A stretch of DNA of 64,000 bases from Lanius collurio (taxonomy: Eukaryota > Chordata > Aves > Passeriformes > Laniidae): NCBI GenBank assembly GCA_020086605.1, contig JACBWW010000020.1:13562722-13626721 (forward strand). Reading direction: 5' to 3'. The position numbers and the translations under genes are program-made. Below the pieces are notes generated by a model that was not told the DNA's origin, did not search any database, and saw nothing but the letters and a program-made list of their open reading frames with translations. Positions 14,140-26,060 of this stretch are shown here, piece by piece. Position 1 is the first letter of the stretch, and every line of letters starts with the position of its first letter.

Positions 14140-17100
14140 AAGGATTGCTCATTTCTCATTTTGTCCCTTCCCTTCTCTTCCCAGCCCTGCAAATACCTCT
14201 CCTTCACTCAAGTCCATCACCTTCCTCCTTGGGTTTTGATTCCCCATTTTTCTCTTCTTATTGTTGCTGATTTATGGTGATGACCCATATCACCCTCTTA
14301 GTCATTCTGCATCCATTTTACCAATTCTGTTCCTCTGCTGCCCCAATCTTTTTCTTTTCCTCATTAAAAAAGACTGTTTATTTGGCATGCACTATCCAGA
14401 GGCTCTCTACTGCTGACTTTTTCCTGCACTAACCTTCAAGTGGTTCCATTCAGCACCATCCATTAGACTCCCCCATTCTCCACCATTCAGCCTTTTTGCA
14501 ATTTCCATTCCATCAACCCTCATGACTTCTCTTTTGCTTTTAACCCTTATCTCTCTACCAAGTTAAATTTGCAAAAATGTCCCTACATTTCAATTTTCTT
14601 TGATCTTCTTCCCCATAATATCCAGCCCAATCAATGTCCCTCTGCTAGAAAGGTTGAAAGACTGTCTCCTGAAAGCCCAGCCATCACTATCCACTTATAC
14701 ATGGATAAAACAGAGTCTCTAATACCTGCCCACCCCCACCAAGGAATACTCAAAGTCTCTCCTTTCCACAGTGACCATTACTGCTCTGTTTGCAGGCAGG
14801 GCACAGTTTTTATTTGGGAAGATTATCTTTCAAGGTGCAACTAAGACGTGTTGATGCCTTCTGCGTGCCAAAGACATTGGCTATTCTATCTGCCCTCACA
14901 GATGAAACACTTGCCTGGAGTCTCACCCTCACATTAGCTCATTAATTGTAACATTCCTTTTTGTTCTTTCATGATTTGATCCACGGTTGATCTACAATCT
15001 TGATCCATTATTTCATCTTCCAAATATTACTTCAAGAGTCATTTTCATACCTTTGAATGTACCACTCATTTTTTGTGCTCCTGTTGATCCTCTCTCCATC
15101 TTCTAACAAATAAAATAAAAGGTGCCCTTACACATAATACTTGCTCAGGCAGGCAGAGCTGAATAGAACAAACAGGTGTTTTTTGCAGATTATGAACACC
15201 CACTTTATGCTTCCCATCATATGCCCTTCTGTTTTCCTTCATAATTCCTCACTGGGACTACCTCCCTGTTCACAACTGCAGGGGAACTTTGCTCACCTCT
15301 CTTAAATTCCTTCTAAAATCTTTCCCTTGCTGCTGAGATAGTACAACAGCAGCCAGTCTGTTGGCATGCTGTTCTCACTACGTACCTAGCTGACCCCTCA
15401 CCATTTCCTTGTGCTCCACATGCATCTATCCCATCTCTTGCCTCTCACCAGCTATTCCGTGCATTAACCCCACATGGCAGTGACAGTCCTGCTCCGCCTG
15501 TAAAAGCAGGTCCACACAGCAGAAACACCCAGGTCAGGAATCCCAGGTCTGTGACACAGCAATCATAATTGACATCGTGAAAGTTACTGGGAACTCAGAT
15601 TGCTGAAACTCAGCCTACACCCTGACTTGTGGTAGAGCTTGCTAGGTTTCTCTGATAAAAGACAAAAAGGCAGAGGCAGTATCTCAGTTTATTTCTAAGG
15701 CACAACTCCAGCTCATTCATCTTGTACTCAAACATGCATCCAAACTCTGAGCTACATCACTTGGGGTGCTGCTTCTCCAGAGTAAACCTCCCAATGGCCC
15801 TCACACTGGCAAATAGGATAGAAAGCCTCTCAGTTGTTAGTGGCTGCTGAAGCTGTTCCCCCTTTGGAAATACCTGAAAGCTACTGCTGTTGCATTATTA
15901 TTGGTTGAGGATTCTTATGCCTTTGTAGTTTCTTTCCATCTCAAGGGGTAAATAAGCCCATTTGTGCCAATTCAGTCTCAGCTTTATGACCTACCTAAGC
16001 AGAAGATAACATCCAGACTATAAGCATATTTGGTAAAACACACTTTAAAAATATCAGAAACCTCTTTCTTCTTTTCAAATAAAATCTTACTTGGGATCAG
16101 GGCAAATGAAAGCCAGGATAGAAAAATGCCCTCAAATATCAGGTAGTCAGCATTGCAGTTACTAAAAAGTTGCTTTCCTCTGTTGACTGTATCACCAAAG
16201 CCCTTACCAGCCTTAGCTATACAAAGCCTGCATTGTCTCAGCAAGGCTACTGAGATGTTCCTGATCTTGGCAAGAGCTAGGTGTACCCAGAAGCATTTTA
16301 TTGAAAAAAAAAATTACTACAGCAGAAAGAAATATTATTTTAGGCCTCATACTGAAAAGATAAAGGTCAGAGTCCTTCCCTCTGCTAAGGGAGCAGACAA
16401 AAATATCCTGTTCACGGTATCCATTTTACAAACTTGAAAATTGCACCTAAGAATCCCCTTATGAAACAAATTTCAAAGTAACTACAATATAGAGAAGGAT
16501 TTGTTGGTTTAAGTCATCAGTAATTTGGAGATTTCAACTTCCTGACAAAAGAGGCAACTACATACGGCCACATACAAGCATGGAAATAGTCTCTTTATAG
16601 TGAAATTGTTAGATCTGCTTCCTTGCTACAAAGAAAAGCTGATCTTTATGTTCATCTTTATGTTCATAATTGATTTTTCTTTTATAACAGGAACAGGATC
16701 TGGCAACGCTTCTTCACAAAGAGCACATACTTGCCCTGACTAAATTTCTCAGTAAACCAGAGCAATATTGCTTCAGGAAACTACACACAAATGATCAGGA
16801 CCATTTGAATGAAAAAGCCAAGATTACATTTTTGTTTCACCCATAAATGTGGTGTAACATCTGCTGGAGTTTGTCACCCCAGCAGTGCTGTGGGCTCCTA
16901 TGGTAAACCAACAAGTACTCTCACACCACTCCAGAGTAACCCTGATCTTCTCTAGTCATCAGGTGCTCTCACAGCTTTCACAGAAGAGGGTGTAGCATCT
17001 CACAGAGGGGTAGCAAAGTGAGGGGACTCTGCCATGTGGAAGAAGCCAAGAGTCCAAAATGTGGGAAGCCACAAAAGCAGGCTCCAGTTCCAGGGATAGC

Positions 17101-17434
17101 TCTGCTGAAGCCAGCCAGGTGCGGGCCACGCAAGATCAAGGATTCAGACCAAACTGCCACAAAACCAGCATTCCCTGAAGGCTCTACCATCTCCACTGCT
17201 TATATTAAATATTTTTATTACATTTTCAACTTTTAAAAAATGTTATATTGAAGGAAGCACATTCTTTTATTTTCTAAAACTTCAAACAAAGATTTTGCAT
17301 CCTCAGTTGCAGCAGGGACACTCAGGAATTATTAGCAACTCTATTTACATGCCAGTCAACTCCAAGTATTTCCCTAACAACACTTAGGGCCCAGAGTCTC
17401 AGAAGAGGTCAGACCCCAAAAGCAGCAGAGGGAG
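14140..17434. other. Non-coding stretch, pyrimidine-skewed at left
   Basis: No exon or RNA gene is recognised. The left part is rich in C and T on the + strand. A 12-bp direct duplication, ATCTTTATGTTC, occurs at 16642 and 16654. The right end rises in GC towards the CpG island that follows. Confidence 0.5.
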
Positions 17435-17890
17435 TTGGGCTCTTCCCAGGCTAGGAGGCAAAGTGGGAACAGCGGCCCTCAGCTCCCGGCAGGATGCACA
17501 GCTTTGAAACAAGCCAGGAGAACAACGTTTCCCAGGACGGGAATATGCAGGGGAGCGGCGGGAGAGAGAACGAATGTGCAAAAGGAGTGTTTGTCTCTCC
17601 GTTTATCTAGCAGACAGCAGTCTGTTGGCATTAGCTTCGAGTCTGCCGGACACCAGGCAGCGGCCCATTCCTGGCCTTATCTCCGCCTCCTCTCTGAGAG
17701 TGCACGCTGCCTTCCAGTTTTCCAGCTGTATACCAGGCTCCGCTTAACACCACGGGAGACCTCTGGCCCCCGGGGGCGGGCACCTGCGGGCGCGCAGCCC
17801 ACCCCGCGCCGAGCGCTGGCAGCCCGCCTGCGCCGGCCGCGCCGCCGCCTTGCGAAACGCGCTCGGTTCCCCTCTCGCATCATGTGAGCT
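17435..17890. promoter_or_regulatory. CpG island, candidate promoter
   Basis: GC content and CpG density rise sharply here, and are highest at 17760-17880, where runs such as gcgccggccgcgccgccgcc pack many CpGs into about 130 bp. A GC box (GGGGGCGGG, Sp1-type) lies at 17772-17780. In birds such islands usually mark promoters. The direction is undecided: the supposed neighbour RBM47 would be read leftwards, but I could not define an exon with a convincing donor inside this island. The open frames over it are GC-rich artefacts with Arg/Ala/Pro-rich translations. Confidence 0.55.
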
Positions 17891-18044
17891 CGGCCAGACT
17901 GGCAGAGAATAATTGCAGGCTTGTCCAAATTATCATTTGCAAAGTCTAGGAGGCACATCAGGGCACCGATACTCAGCTTGCGTTAGCCTCAGGCGGCTCA
18001 TTTTAGCCCCGTCTAATGCTCCTGCCTTCCGCCAGGTCAGCCCA

Positions 18045-18090
18045 GTTGAGCCTATAAAATTTAGTAGGGATTTTGCGACTTATAAGATCC
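18045..18090 (+). promoter_or_regulatory. TATA-like motif downstream of CpG island
   Basis: A TATAAAA motif occurs at about 18052 on the + strand (gagcctataaaatttag), with a second AT-rich 'cttataag' near 18078. The motif is common by chance in this composition, so its function is doubtful. It is recorded because it lies between a CpG island and candidate exons. Confidence 0.15.
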
Positions 18091-18888
18091 CAGCCCATCT
18101 TTAACGGTTATAGTAAGCTGGCTTTAGCTCAAAGTTTTATTTTAAATTCCTAAGAAGAAATGAGCTGTGTAGCCTTACCTCTCAAAAAATTTTAAACGCT
18201 GTTATTTCTTTTAACATGAATAAGGAGATCCCAGTATTTCTCATCTAATCACGCATATATCAGCATGAAGATGCTTGACCTCCTGATGGATACATGTATT
18301 TTAAATGGTCTTCAGAAACTTTTCACAGATAAGATCCCATTCTTATGCTAATGTCTATAATAGATTGGCAGACAGCAGACTTAGAGCCTTCTTGTCACCT
18401 CCCTGTCACTTGTGCCAAGGCTCTGTGGTCTGTACAAATTATAGAATTTTAAGTGTTCAAAAAGAAGAAACAGCCATACACACAAAATACTTCTTCCGAA
18501 AGTGACTCCAAAGACTTTAGGCAGGTCACGCTGTGTTTTTTCTTTCACATGGAGAAACACGTATTTTAAATTAAAACTCTCAGATCTGCAAATCACTTCT
18601 CACTCTGTCCTTGTTTAATACCTGCTTCTGCCTCTAATCTGTCATCTTCCTTCAGAATCACCAGAAATCTGTCAGTTGGAAAGAGTCACCAAAACTCCAC
18701 CGAAAACCTCTGCAGTCCTCTCCATTTGCCTTCCCCCCCGCTAAAGATACTTTAAAATGTATTTTCTGAGTCTGAGTGAACTTCTGGTCGCTTACATTGT
18801 CAACCCAATCACCGAAGAGTACGTACAATCCAACCCCCAGCTAAGGACGGAGGAAGTGCAAAGCAAACCGAAAAGCGACGGTACCTAC

Positions 18889-19394
18889 CTGGAGCCCACC
18901 TCAGCGCCCAGCACCATTCGCAGCCACGGCAACGTTTTAGGGTAGCGACCTAACGCATTGTCCTTCCTACCGCGCTGCTAAAGGAGAGTTGAGCAACTCC
19001 TTGCACTGCTGCTTGGAGCAACAGCTCTCCCAGTCTTAACCCCCTCTCTTGGCTCTTCGCTTCTTCGCCTTTTTTTTTTTTTTTTTTTTTTAAACAGAGT
19101 TTTTGAGCACTAAAACTTGCAATTAGTACCAGCTAAGCCAAAGCCCCTGCTCGCCCCTGCCATAAGCCGCACATTCCAGGGCGCTGAGCGGGGCGCTTGA
19201 GCTCTTTGCCGGCACTGCGCAGCTCTTCCACCCCCAGACCCAGCTTTCTGCCTACAAACTCGATAAGGCTGCAAGAGCTCAGGAACACGCACTGAAACTC
19301 GGACAGGGGAAAAATTGGTCTCTAATCTCCAGTCTGGGTGGTTTTTATTATCCTCCTCCTCCCCCCCTCCTCCTCTCTTTCTCTCCACACTCAC
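18889..19394 (-). ncRNA. Candidate untranslated first exon (possible RBM47 5' UTR or lncRNA)
   Basis: On the minus strand a strong splice donor, CCAG|GTAGGTAC, ends a possible exon at 18889, with the GT at 18888-18887. The sequence upstream on that strand (18900-19400) is GC- and CpG-enriched, and a polypyrimidine TCCTCC block near 19350-19375 is typical of promoters. No long coding frame reaches the donor, so it would be an untranslated first exon. The right boundary is only a guess at the transcription start. A 22-nt T run (19070-19091) inside it is a caution. The link to RBM47 rests on remembered synteny. Confidence 0.3.
19070..19091 (+). repeat. T22 homopolymer
   Basis: There are twenty-two consecutive T bases. 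It could be the decayed or reversed A-tail of a retroposed sequence, but the flanks show no recognisable element. Confidence 0.9.
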
Positions 19395-19549
19395 AGTAGC
19401 AAGGTTGTCTCTGGACTACTCCCTGCCTTAAACTCACCAAACCAGATTTTTACTCCCAACACCTTCCCGTAAATCTGAACTGAAATTTTACCCTGCTTGC
19501 TGAGTTCTGGCTGGCTGAGGGCCAGCCAGCATTCCTGTTGTTTTAAGAG

Positions 19550-19680
19550 GGCAGATAAAAAAAACCAAAACAAAAACAAAAAACCAAAAAAACCAAAAAA
19601 ACCCCCACCCCCAAACCACCACTAACATAAAAGCCCCCAAACAAACAAAAAAACCCCGAACCCCAAAAACAAAAAATGAA
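19550..19680. repeat. A/C-rich tract with C-runs; G-quadruplex-prone on minus strand
   Basis: Low-complexity A and C sequence holds five C-runs: C5 at 19602-19606, C5 at 19608-19612, C5 at 19634-19638, C4 at 19654-19657 and C4 at 19661-19664. On the minus strand these are five G-tracts within 63 bases, enough to form an intramolecular G-quadruplex, although one loop (21 nt) is long. It lies just upstream, in the minus-strand sense, of the candidate first exon ending at 18889. Confidence 0.6.
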
Positions 19681-19915
19681 AGGAAAAAAATCCAGAGAAG
19701 AAAACCTCGAGAGATGCAAGGGCTGAAAGGAAGCAAACTTTTAGAGCAGCTTCACTAAAAATACTGTGGAAGGGAGTGATTCACATTTATCTTTAAGGGG
19801 CTAAAACGGTGATATTTTTTTTGGCAGTGTCAGTCATGAGAAAATACCCTTCTCAGCCATCTGCCTCCTTTAGGTGGATGGATATTTGAAAAGAAAATAA
19901 ACCTCTGGTACTCAC

Positions 19916-20056
19916 CTGAAGGACAGCAGCAGGCATAAGCATAGGAGGGAGAGGAGCCTGCGCCTCTGCCTGATCCAGTTACCTCAAGGCAGCGGTAACG
20001 CTGGTTTAAGAAGTGCCACATTTTACACTTTTCTGACCTAAAGTTACATGTGGTTT
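19916..20056 (-). ncRNA. Candidate 141-bp untranslated internal exon, minus strand
   Basis: Read on the minus strand, a long pyrimidine tract ending TTCCTTTTCTAG (AG at 20058-20057) forms a good acceptor. At 141 bp further on there is a near-consensus donor, TTCAG|GTGAGTACC (GT at 19915-19914). The enclosed sequence contains ATG followed at once by TAA, and stops in all frames except short ones, so it would be untranslated. It lies in the same orientation as the candidate exons at 18889 and 45307. Together they would suit the 5' UTR structure of a leftward gene such as RBM47, or a lncRNA. Splice-site quality is seen; expression is not. Confidence 0.33.
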
Positions 20057-20398
20057 CTAGAAAAGGAACAAAAGAGAAACCAGTTGATATATACAAAAAA
20101 ACCAACCAAGCCTTCTTTTAAACTCTGCGTGATCCCTCTGACTGTTGTCTGGAAGGCTTAAAGAAACAATGAAGCATGACTGTAAACTTTCTTACCCCCT
20201 TTTACATTACCTGTCTGTGCCTGGCTATGGGCTTTGATGTATTGAAACAAAGCACAAGACCTGTTTATAGTAAATGAAACCAACCAACAGAGAGATCTAA
20301 TTCAGACTTGTGACTAAACAAACTGGAACAGGAAGCACACACCAACAGATAATTTTTTTTTTAAAGTACTAATTCCTGCTAGCATTGTCATGCAACAG

Positions 20399-20425
<27 letters not shown>
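20399..20425 (+). repeat. A27 homopolymer
   Basis: This is a run of 27 A bases. No retroposed gene or SINE body is recognisable immediately to the left, so it is noted only as simple repeat. Confidence 0.85.
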
Positions 20426-20429
<4 letters not shown>

Positions 20430-20879
20430 TGCTTCTCCCTTCAGTCACTTTTGTTCAAATGCAGGGGGGGTTAATTTTTTTTTAATTATTTTTTTTTATG
20501 GAAAGCATAAACCCAACCAACCAACCAAAATCCCCAAACAAACAAGCAATTTTCCATTATGTCATTATATATATGCAAATATTTAACAGAGCAGTATTTA
20601 CTACTAGTGGTGATCTGAAGATATTACTCATCTATTTGTTTCTGCATGTAGGTCATTTGTGCAACTGATTAGTATCATGACCCTCACTCCAATTAACATC
20701 TGTAATTGATGAGTAGACAGAGGATCTTCATCTAGGATAACTGGACAGTTCAAGCCCCCAGCAGTAGATTAGAAGTCTTGCAAGTTAAATCTTTAAAGAA
20801 TAAATAATATTGGAGATTAAAAATAGTGAAAGAAATTGATTTTCATAACTCTTCCTAATTTTAAAAATAATTCTTTTTA

Positions 20880-20936
20880 TTCTTAATTAATTCTTAGCAA
20901 TTCTTAATTAAGAATTCTTCTTAATTTTTCTTAATT
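20880..20936. repeat. TTCTTAATT repeats with an 18-bp perfect palindrome
   Basis: TTCTTAATT occurs four times (20880, 20901, 20918, 20928). The bases 20899-20916 form a perfect palindrome, AATTCTTAATTAAGAATT. The whole patch is AT-rich low-complexity DNA able to form a small cruciform or hairpin. No function is inferred. Confidence 0.8.
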
Positions 20937-23900
20937 TTTAAAAGATTTGTTCAGAGCTGAGTAGCCACTATGCTGCCTTTTCCCTGTGATATTACGTATG
21001 CTTTTTGAAAGCAGTTTATCCTTCTAAACAATAATCTCTAATTGTGTTCTTTTTCAAGTATAGAAAAATCTCACAAGTTTTACTGAAACAAATCCACATT
21101 GACTCCTTAAGAGAGTTTTGCTGCAGGCAAAAACCAATGAATCAAACTACTATAAGTATAATATGTAAAGCTCACAGTGAAATGTTGCAAAGTTCAATTT
21201 AACAGTATGTTCTCTCCAAATGATTGCAATTCAGAAGTTGATAAGAGGATGTGATTCTAGTTTTAGCAAATGCATCAAGAATAATAAAAAAAAAAATCAG
21301 AACTTACCTACATTAATGAGCAAATAATCAAGGGGAAAATTTTCATAAAATACTTGAATTAAAATGGGAGTTTAGCTTAGCAGCAAGCATTATGCAGTTA
21401 GATTATTTAAGAAAAAATAGTTCAGAATAGTAAATAATGAGGTGCTTAGTGGTACAAAAACCTCTTAAGTATTCTATAGTACTCTTCTTTAAAATCATTT
21501 GTCGAAAAGGGGGCTTTCCCATAGTGCCCTCATCTGATAAGTTTGTCAATAAAGTTCTCAAGTAGAGAGAACTTATTCTCCATTTTCTCAATTTAGAGGA
21601 GCAAATTGGCATTACTGGCAGAAGTAGGTTCTTGCCAACATGTACAGATTTCTTCTGAGTGTCTCTGTAATATAATAAACAGTACAGAAAATGGAAAGAC
21701 ATGTGAGTGCATTGTCCTGCATATCCAGAATACAGGTATGCTACCAAAAGCCATGGTTGCACCAGTGTGGTAAAGTCAACTATTTTAAGGTATGCTGCTA
21801 AAAGTGTAACTCTGCCTGTTCTAGTGGCTTTTCACATGTGCTACTGAGTCTTACCTCTGAAAGTCAGTTCATGCCTTGCTGCTGCAGGACACAAATAGGT
21901 TTCCTTGGAAGATAACAAAGATAGGAAAGAATCTGACTTTTCTTAGTTCAATTCAGCTGCAGGTGATGTGTATGACAGCACCAGGGGTGTCTAGTTAGAG
22001 CTAATGCCAGGCAGTAGCTCATCCAGCAATTAAAATACTCCTTACTGCTTCCTGTCTATGTAAGGAGACTTTCCATGGACCCAGGTGTGACTGCAAGGTA
22101 CCACATCTGTCTGCATACTTCTGCAGGTGTAGGGAGGATCATGACACGTCTGCTCGCAACTTCTTAGTGGACTTCCAAACTTTGGTGAGGATTTTGCATT
22201 GCTCAGCTGCCAGGAAAACAATAGTGCAAAGCCCCTACTATGTATCGCTTGTGCTTTACTCTGATTAACAGATTCCAGTTCAAATAACAGGTAAGTGTTC
22301 CCAGATTGTTCCTTAAGTGCAGTTTCTCAGCAATGACAGTAGCGATTCAGGAAAGTCTCTTCATGACCACCGGATGCTGGATCTATCACAAGTTGAAATG
22401 GGATGAAAACATCCTCAACAATCAGTTGTAGGAATTGTTGCCCCTGAGGTTTCAGGTAAGCTAAAATTAAACATTAGATTTAACTTATATAATGGAAATC
22501 TGAGCTGTTTTTGACTTAAGAATAACTTTTCTCCCTCTTGCCCAGTTGTCCAGCTGACAAAGTGTTTTAAGGGTTGTGAGCCCCTTACAAAGGAAGGAAG
22601 GAATGACCCACATGTAATTTGCTGCAGCACCCTCCAGTCTGTGTGTTAAAATGAAATAGCAGTCACAACTCTGCAATGCAGAGAAGAGATTTCCTGTTTC
22701 TCTGCCAAGCCATGGTAGGGTTTCTGACCAAAAGAAAGAATTTAATGAGTCCATAGCAAAGCAAATTAAGCTAAGTGCAGCATGATTAGGCTGTGAACAC
22801 TAATCTTTAAAGGCAATAGTATTTGACTAAGGAAGGCGTCCTCCAAAAGTGATCTAAAAATTGCAATAAAAAATGTCTGGCTATGAACATTCAACATCAG
22901 GGGGCTTGGGGTGTTTTTTGGGGGGCTAAGTGTGTCTCCTGGATTGTAATGTTTCCTTATGAATATGGCTTATTGTGTTATCAATTGTATTATGCTTATT
23001 GTAGAGTTTATCACTCCTGCCCAATAGCTGACTTTACTGCAGCAAGAAAACTGCATGTTGAAGTTTGGTGACTGCATTTTGTTAAGAAGATTATGACAAA
23101 ACTATTTTTTCGCTCTATCTCTAATTGGGAAACTATGAAAAATACAAGTGAGAGTATGTTACTCAATAATGAATTTCCAATTACCAGAAAAGTAGTTGGA
23201 GAAGTAGAACATGTGATACTTTTGAAAAAGTTAAAAAGTTAAAACTTCAACTCTAAATTATGTTTAAGTTTTCTAACACAGAATGTTTCCTACTACAGGT
23301 TAAATATTTTAATATAGTTTGGTAATCAAAGAGTCTGTAAATAAGTCCATTATTGTATAGCATTTGGTTTTTTCCCAGTTAAAGCTGAAGTTTGGAGAGT
23401 GAGCATTTCTGATAGTGGTCTGTGAAATCCTGTTCCTTCCTACATAAAAGATGTCAATAGGCTTAGTCTGTAATACAGCACCTTCTTCTCCAGAAAGGTC
23501 TTGTCTTCTTTGTGACACTTCCATGCACTCTGTTTGCAACCTCTGTCACTGTGGCACCCCATCATTTCCCAATCTGTACCTCTTGTGTTCCTACTTGGTG
23601 GTTTGACCATCCTACCCCTCTCAACAGCTGCTTCTCCTACATACTTTTCAGATTTTTGCTTTCATTTAAACTCTTCATTTCTCAGCCCTTCTCATTCATG
23701 TCTCCATCTCAGCACTTCGCCTCTGCCTTTCCTCAACTCCAGCAGCACCAGCCCAGGTCATGGTAATATTTGCTCTTCTACAAGCAACTTCATGTGTTCT
23801 TCCATGCTGTGCTCACAACAAATACAATCCCTAAACAAAAAGAAGGAGGCAAAGCCACTGGTGTCTTTTCTTTGAGTCTCTCATTAAGGCTAGGTGTTGT

Positions 23901-25830
23901 GACCGCAGTGAGATGACAAGCCTGGAGGCGTGCCCTCACCTGTCAGAAGCTCTGTTGCCTGCCTGGCTGTGCTGCAGCTGCTGTCTCCTCTTTGCCCTCC
24001 ATCTCCCTGCAGTAACTCTGCTCCAGGTTCGGGTTCCAGGTCGCTGTGCAGCCGGTTACACCTGTGGGAGCCGGGTACGGAGCAGTGGGTTTGCATCTGC
24101 TGTGTGCAGGAGCCCCCAGCCACAGAGCTGCAGCCACAGCGGCTCCACGGCTGCTCCCCTTGGCCCGGGGCCTGCGAGCTGCTAGGGGCTCTGTCCCCAT
24201 CAGCCCCGGGCTGGGGGTGTCACAGCTACGCCCATCTGTGACGGCAGCGGCTGTTTCTCTTTGATGCCAGCCCTTCACTCAGGGCAGCAGGCATGTTGGT
24301 ATGCCTGCCATATGCACCTGCTGCATTTGGCTAGAAAATAGTCTCTGGGGGTTTCTATAGCCAGAGGGGTATGTTTGGAGTGTTTTAGTTCAGAGGTGTC
24401 TGCATGATGCACTTTGGCTGTATGCAAAGGTGCCCTTACATAACCCTTCAGAAAAACCCACAACTCACAGAGTGCTGCAACAAGCTGGTGCTCTTCTTCC
24501 CTCTTGATTTTCTTAAAGCTTTAGGGGGAAGAGAGCTCCACGGGGGGAAGAGAGCTTTCACAGAGCCACAGGCAGCACCACCTCCAGCACAGAAATAATA
24601 ATAGTTGTGTCATTTCTGTTATTATTATGCTGAACTCTCTCACACATACAAAGTGGTTTTCCAGACCTCATAATAAAATGAGGACCTGAAAAAGCAAGGA
24701 TGAACCCCTCCGAAAGTAGTATTACTATTTTCTCACAGTTTTGCATCTCAAAAGAGCAGGTAGCACAGGCAATCTTGGAGTTGTGTTCTGCTTTGCAGAT
24801 GGTTGAGAATTCACAGCTGAAAACCTGGGCGCTCTCCTCACAGCCAACATACTTTAGCTCAAAACTGGAAGACATCGCTGGTGAAATCAGAAACTGGGTA
24901 AAATCACAAGGCTCTGTGGTCACATTTAACCCTGGCTGGGAGTCACACAGTTCTGGTCTGGTATTTACTCTGAAGTCACTTCTTTTGGAAGGGAAGTGAA
25001 ACAGGCAAAGTGCAGCAGAAGCAGTTCAGCAGGAAATTATCGTTATGTACTGAAGCAAACCCTAAGAACACAACAAAAGTCAAGCCAAATAGAATTCAGC
25101 TATTTATTAATCCTTGTAAAAAGGGGGAGGGAGGAGAGAAAAGATGTGGCCTAAATTCACTTCTGTCTCTCAGCACACATAAGCAGCAAGGTCCGTGAAG
25201 CCACCGAGACAACATCAGATATCACTGCTGTGCATGTAGACACTTGTGTGCTCAGCTGGGTGTGAGAGGTCAGTGAAACAACTAGGAAGGTTTGTGGGAG
25301 GGAGGGAGTGTTCACACACATCCCATAATAGTCATGGGTGGTTACCAGAAATAAAAGGACTCAGATGACTCAGGGACTTGAAAATAATGGTGAGAGCTGA
25401 ACCCCCTCCATGCTCCAATGGACAGAAGTACTCCAGCAGGACATGGGACGCAGGCTGTGGGGCTATAATGCAGAAAAGGAAGCCATCAAACAGGAAGGTT
25501 GCCCAGATACACAAGATCTCTGTGCCACAGAAGCCTGATGTTAATAAACATTGATATTCTTTTTGATTAAAATAGCTAAGTAAAAATATTTTTTTTTAAT
25601 TAGCAATTTGCAAGAAAATCAGGAATTTTCTGGATTCAGGAGAAATCAGATAATCATGAAATAGTTTAGTTCAGATGATGTTAAGCCAGAAGGCTCCTCT
25701 GCAGGCTTTCAGTAGGACTGTTCACCTGCACTGCTGTAGTCTGTTGCTTTTCTTCTCTGTTCTGTGCATTGGCTTGCAGCTTCTGAGCCCTCAGTTGTCT
25801 CCAGTCTACCCTCCCATGAGTAAACATGGT
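20937..25830. other. Non-coding stretch
   Basis: I see no exon or RNA gene. Sequence is mostly AT-rich. A GC-richer pocket lies at 23930-24260, with multiple overlapping frames but modest CpG. A short direct duplication, GGGGGAAGAGAGCT, occurs at 24524 and 24543. A (C+T)-rich patch is at about 23500-23760. Confidence 0.5.
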
Positions 25831-26060
25831 ATTCTAGAATGTTTTGGGTTGGAAAGAACCTCAAAGACCATCTAATTCCAACCCCCTGCCGCAGACAGGG
25901 ACATCTTTCACTAGTTTAGGTTGCTTCAGAGATGGGTCATCCACAGGTCTCTGGGCAACTTGCTCCAGTGCCTCAACACTCTCATTATGAGGAATTTCTT
26001 CCTAATACCGAGTCTAAATCTACCCTCTTTTAGTTTAAAACTCTTTCTAAAACTTTTTAA
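25831..26060 (-). mobile_element. CR1 LINE 3' end fragment
   Basis: The segment begins with the reverse complement of the avian CR1 3' terminus (ttctagaatgttttgggtt, then ggaaagaacctcaaagacca) and continues through recognisable CR1 blocks. These are 'ccaaccccctgccgcagaca', 'ctgggcaacttgctccagtg' and 'aatttcttcctaataccgag', ending near 'ctaccctcttttagtttaaa'. Order and orientation match the 3' region of avian CR1 on the minus strand. It is 5'-truncated, as CR1 copies usually are, and carries no open frame. Confidence 0.92.

Noticed and set aside
17435..17958. Arg/Ala/Pro-rich frames on both strands over the CpG island
   Set aside because: GC-rich DNA is poor in stop codons; the translations are typical of CpG-island artefacts.
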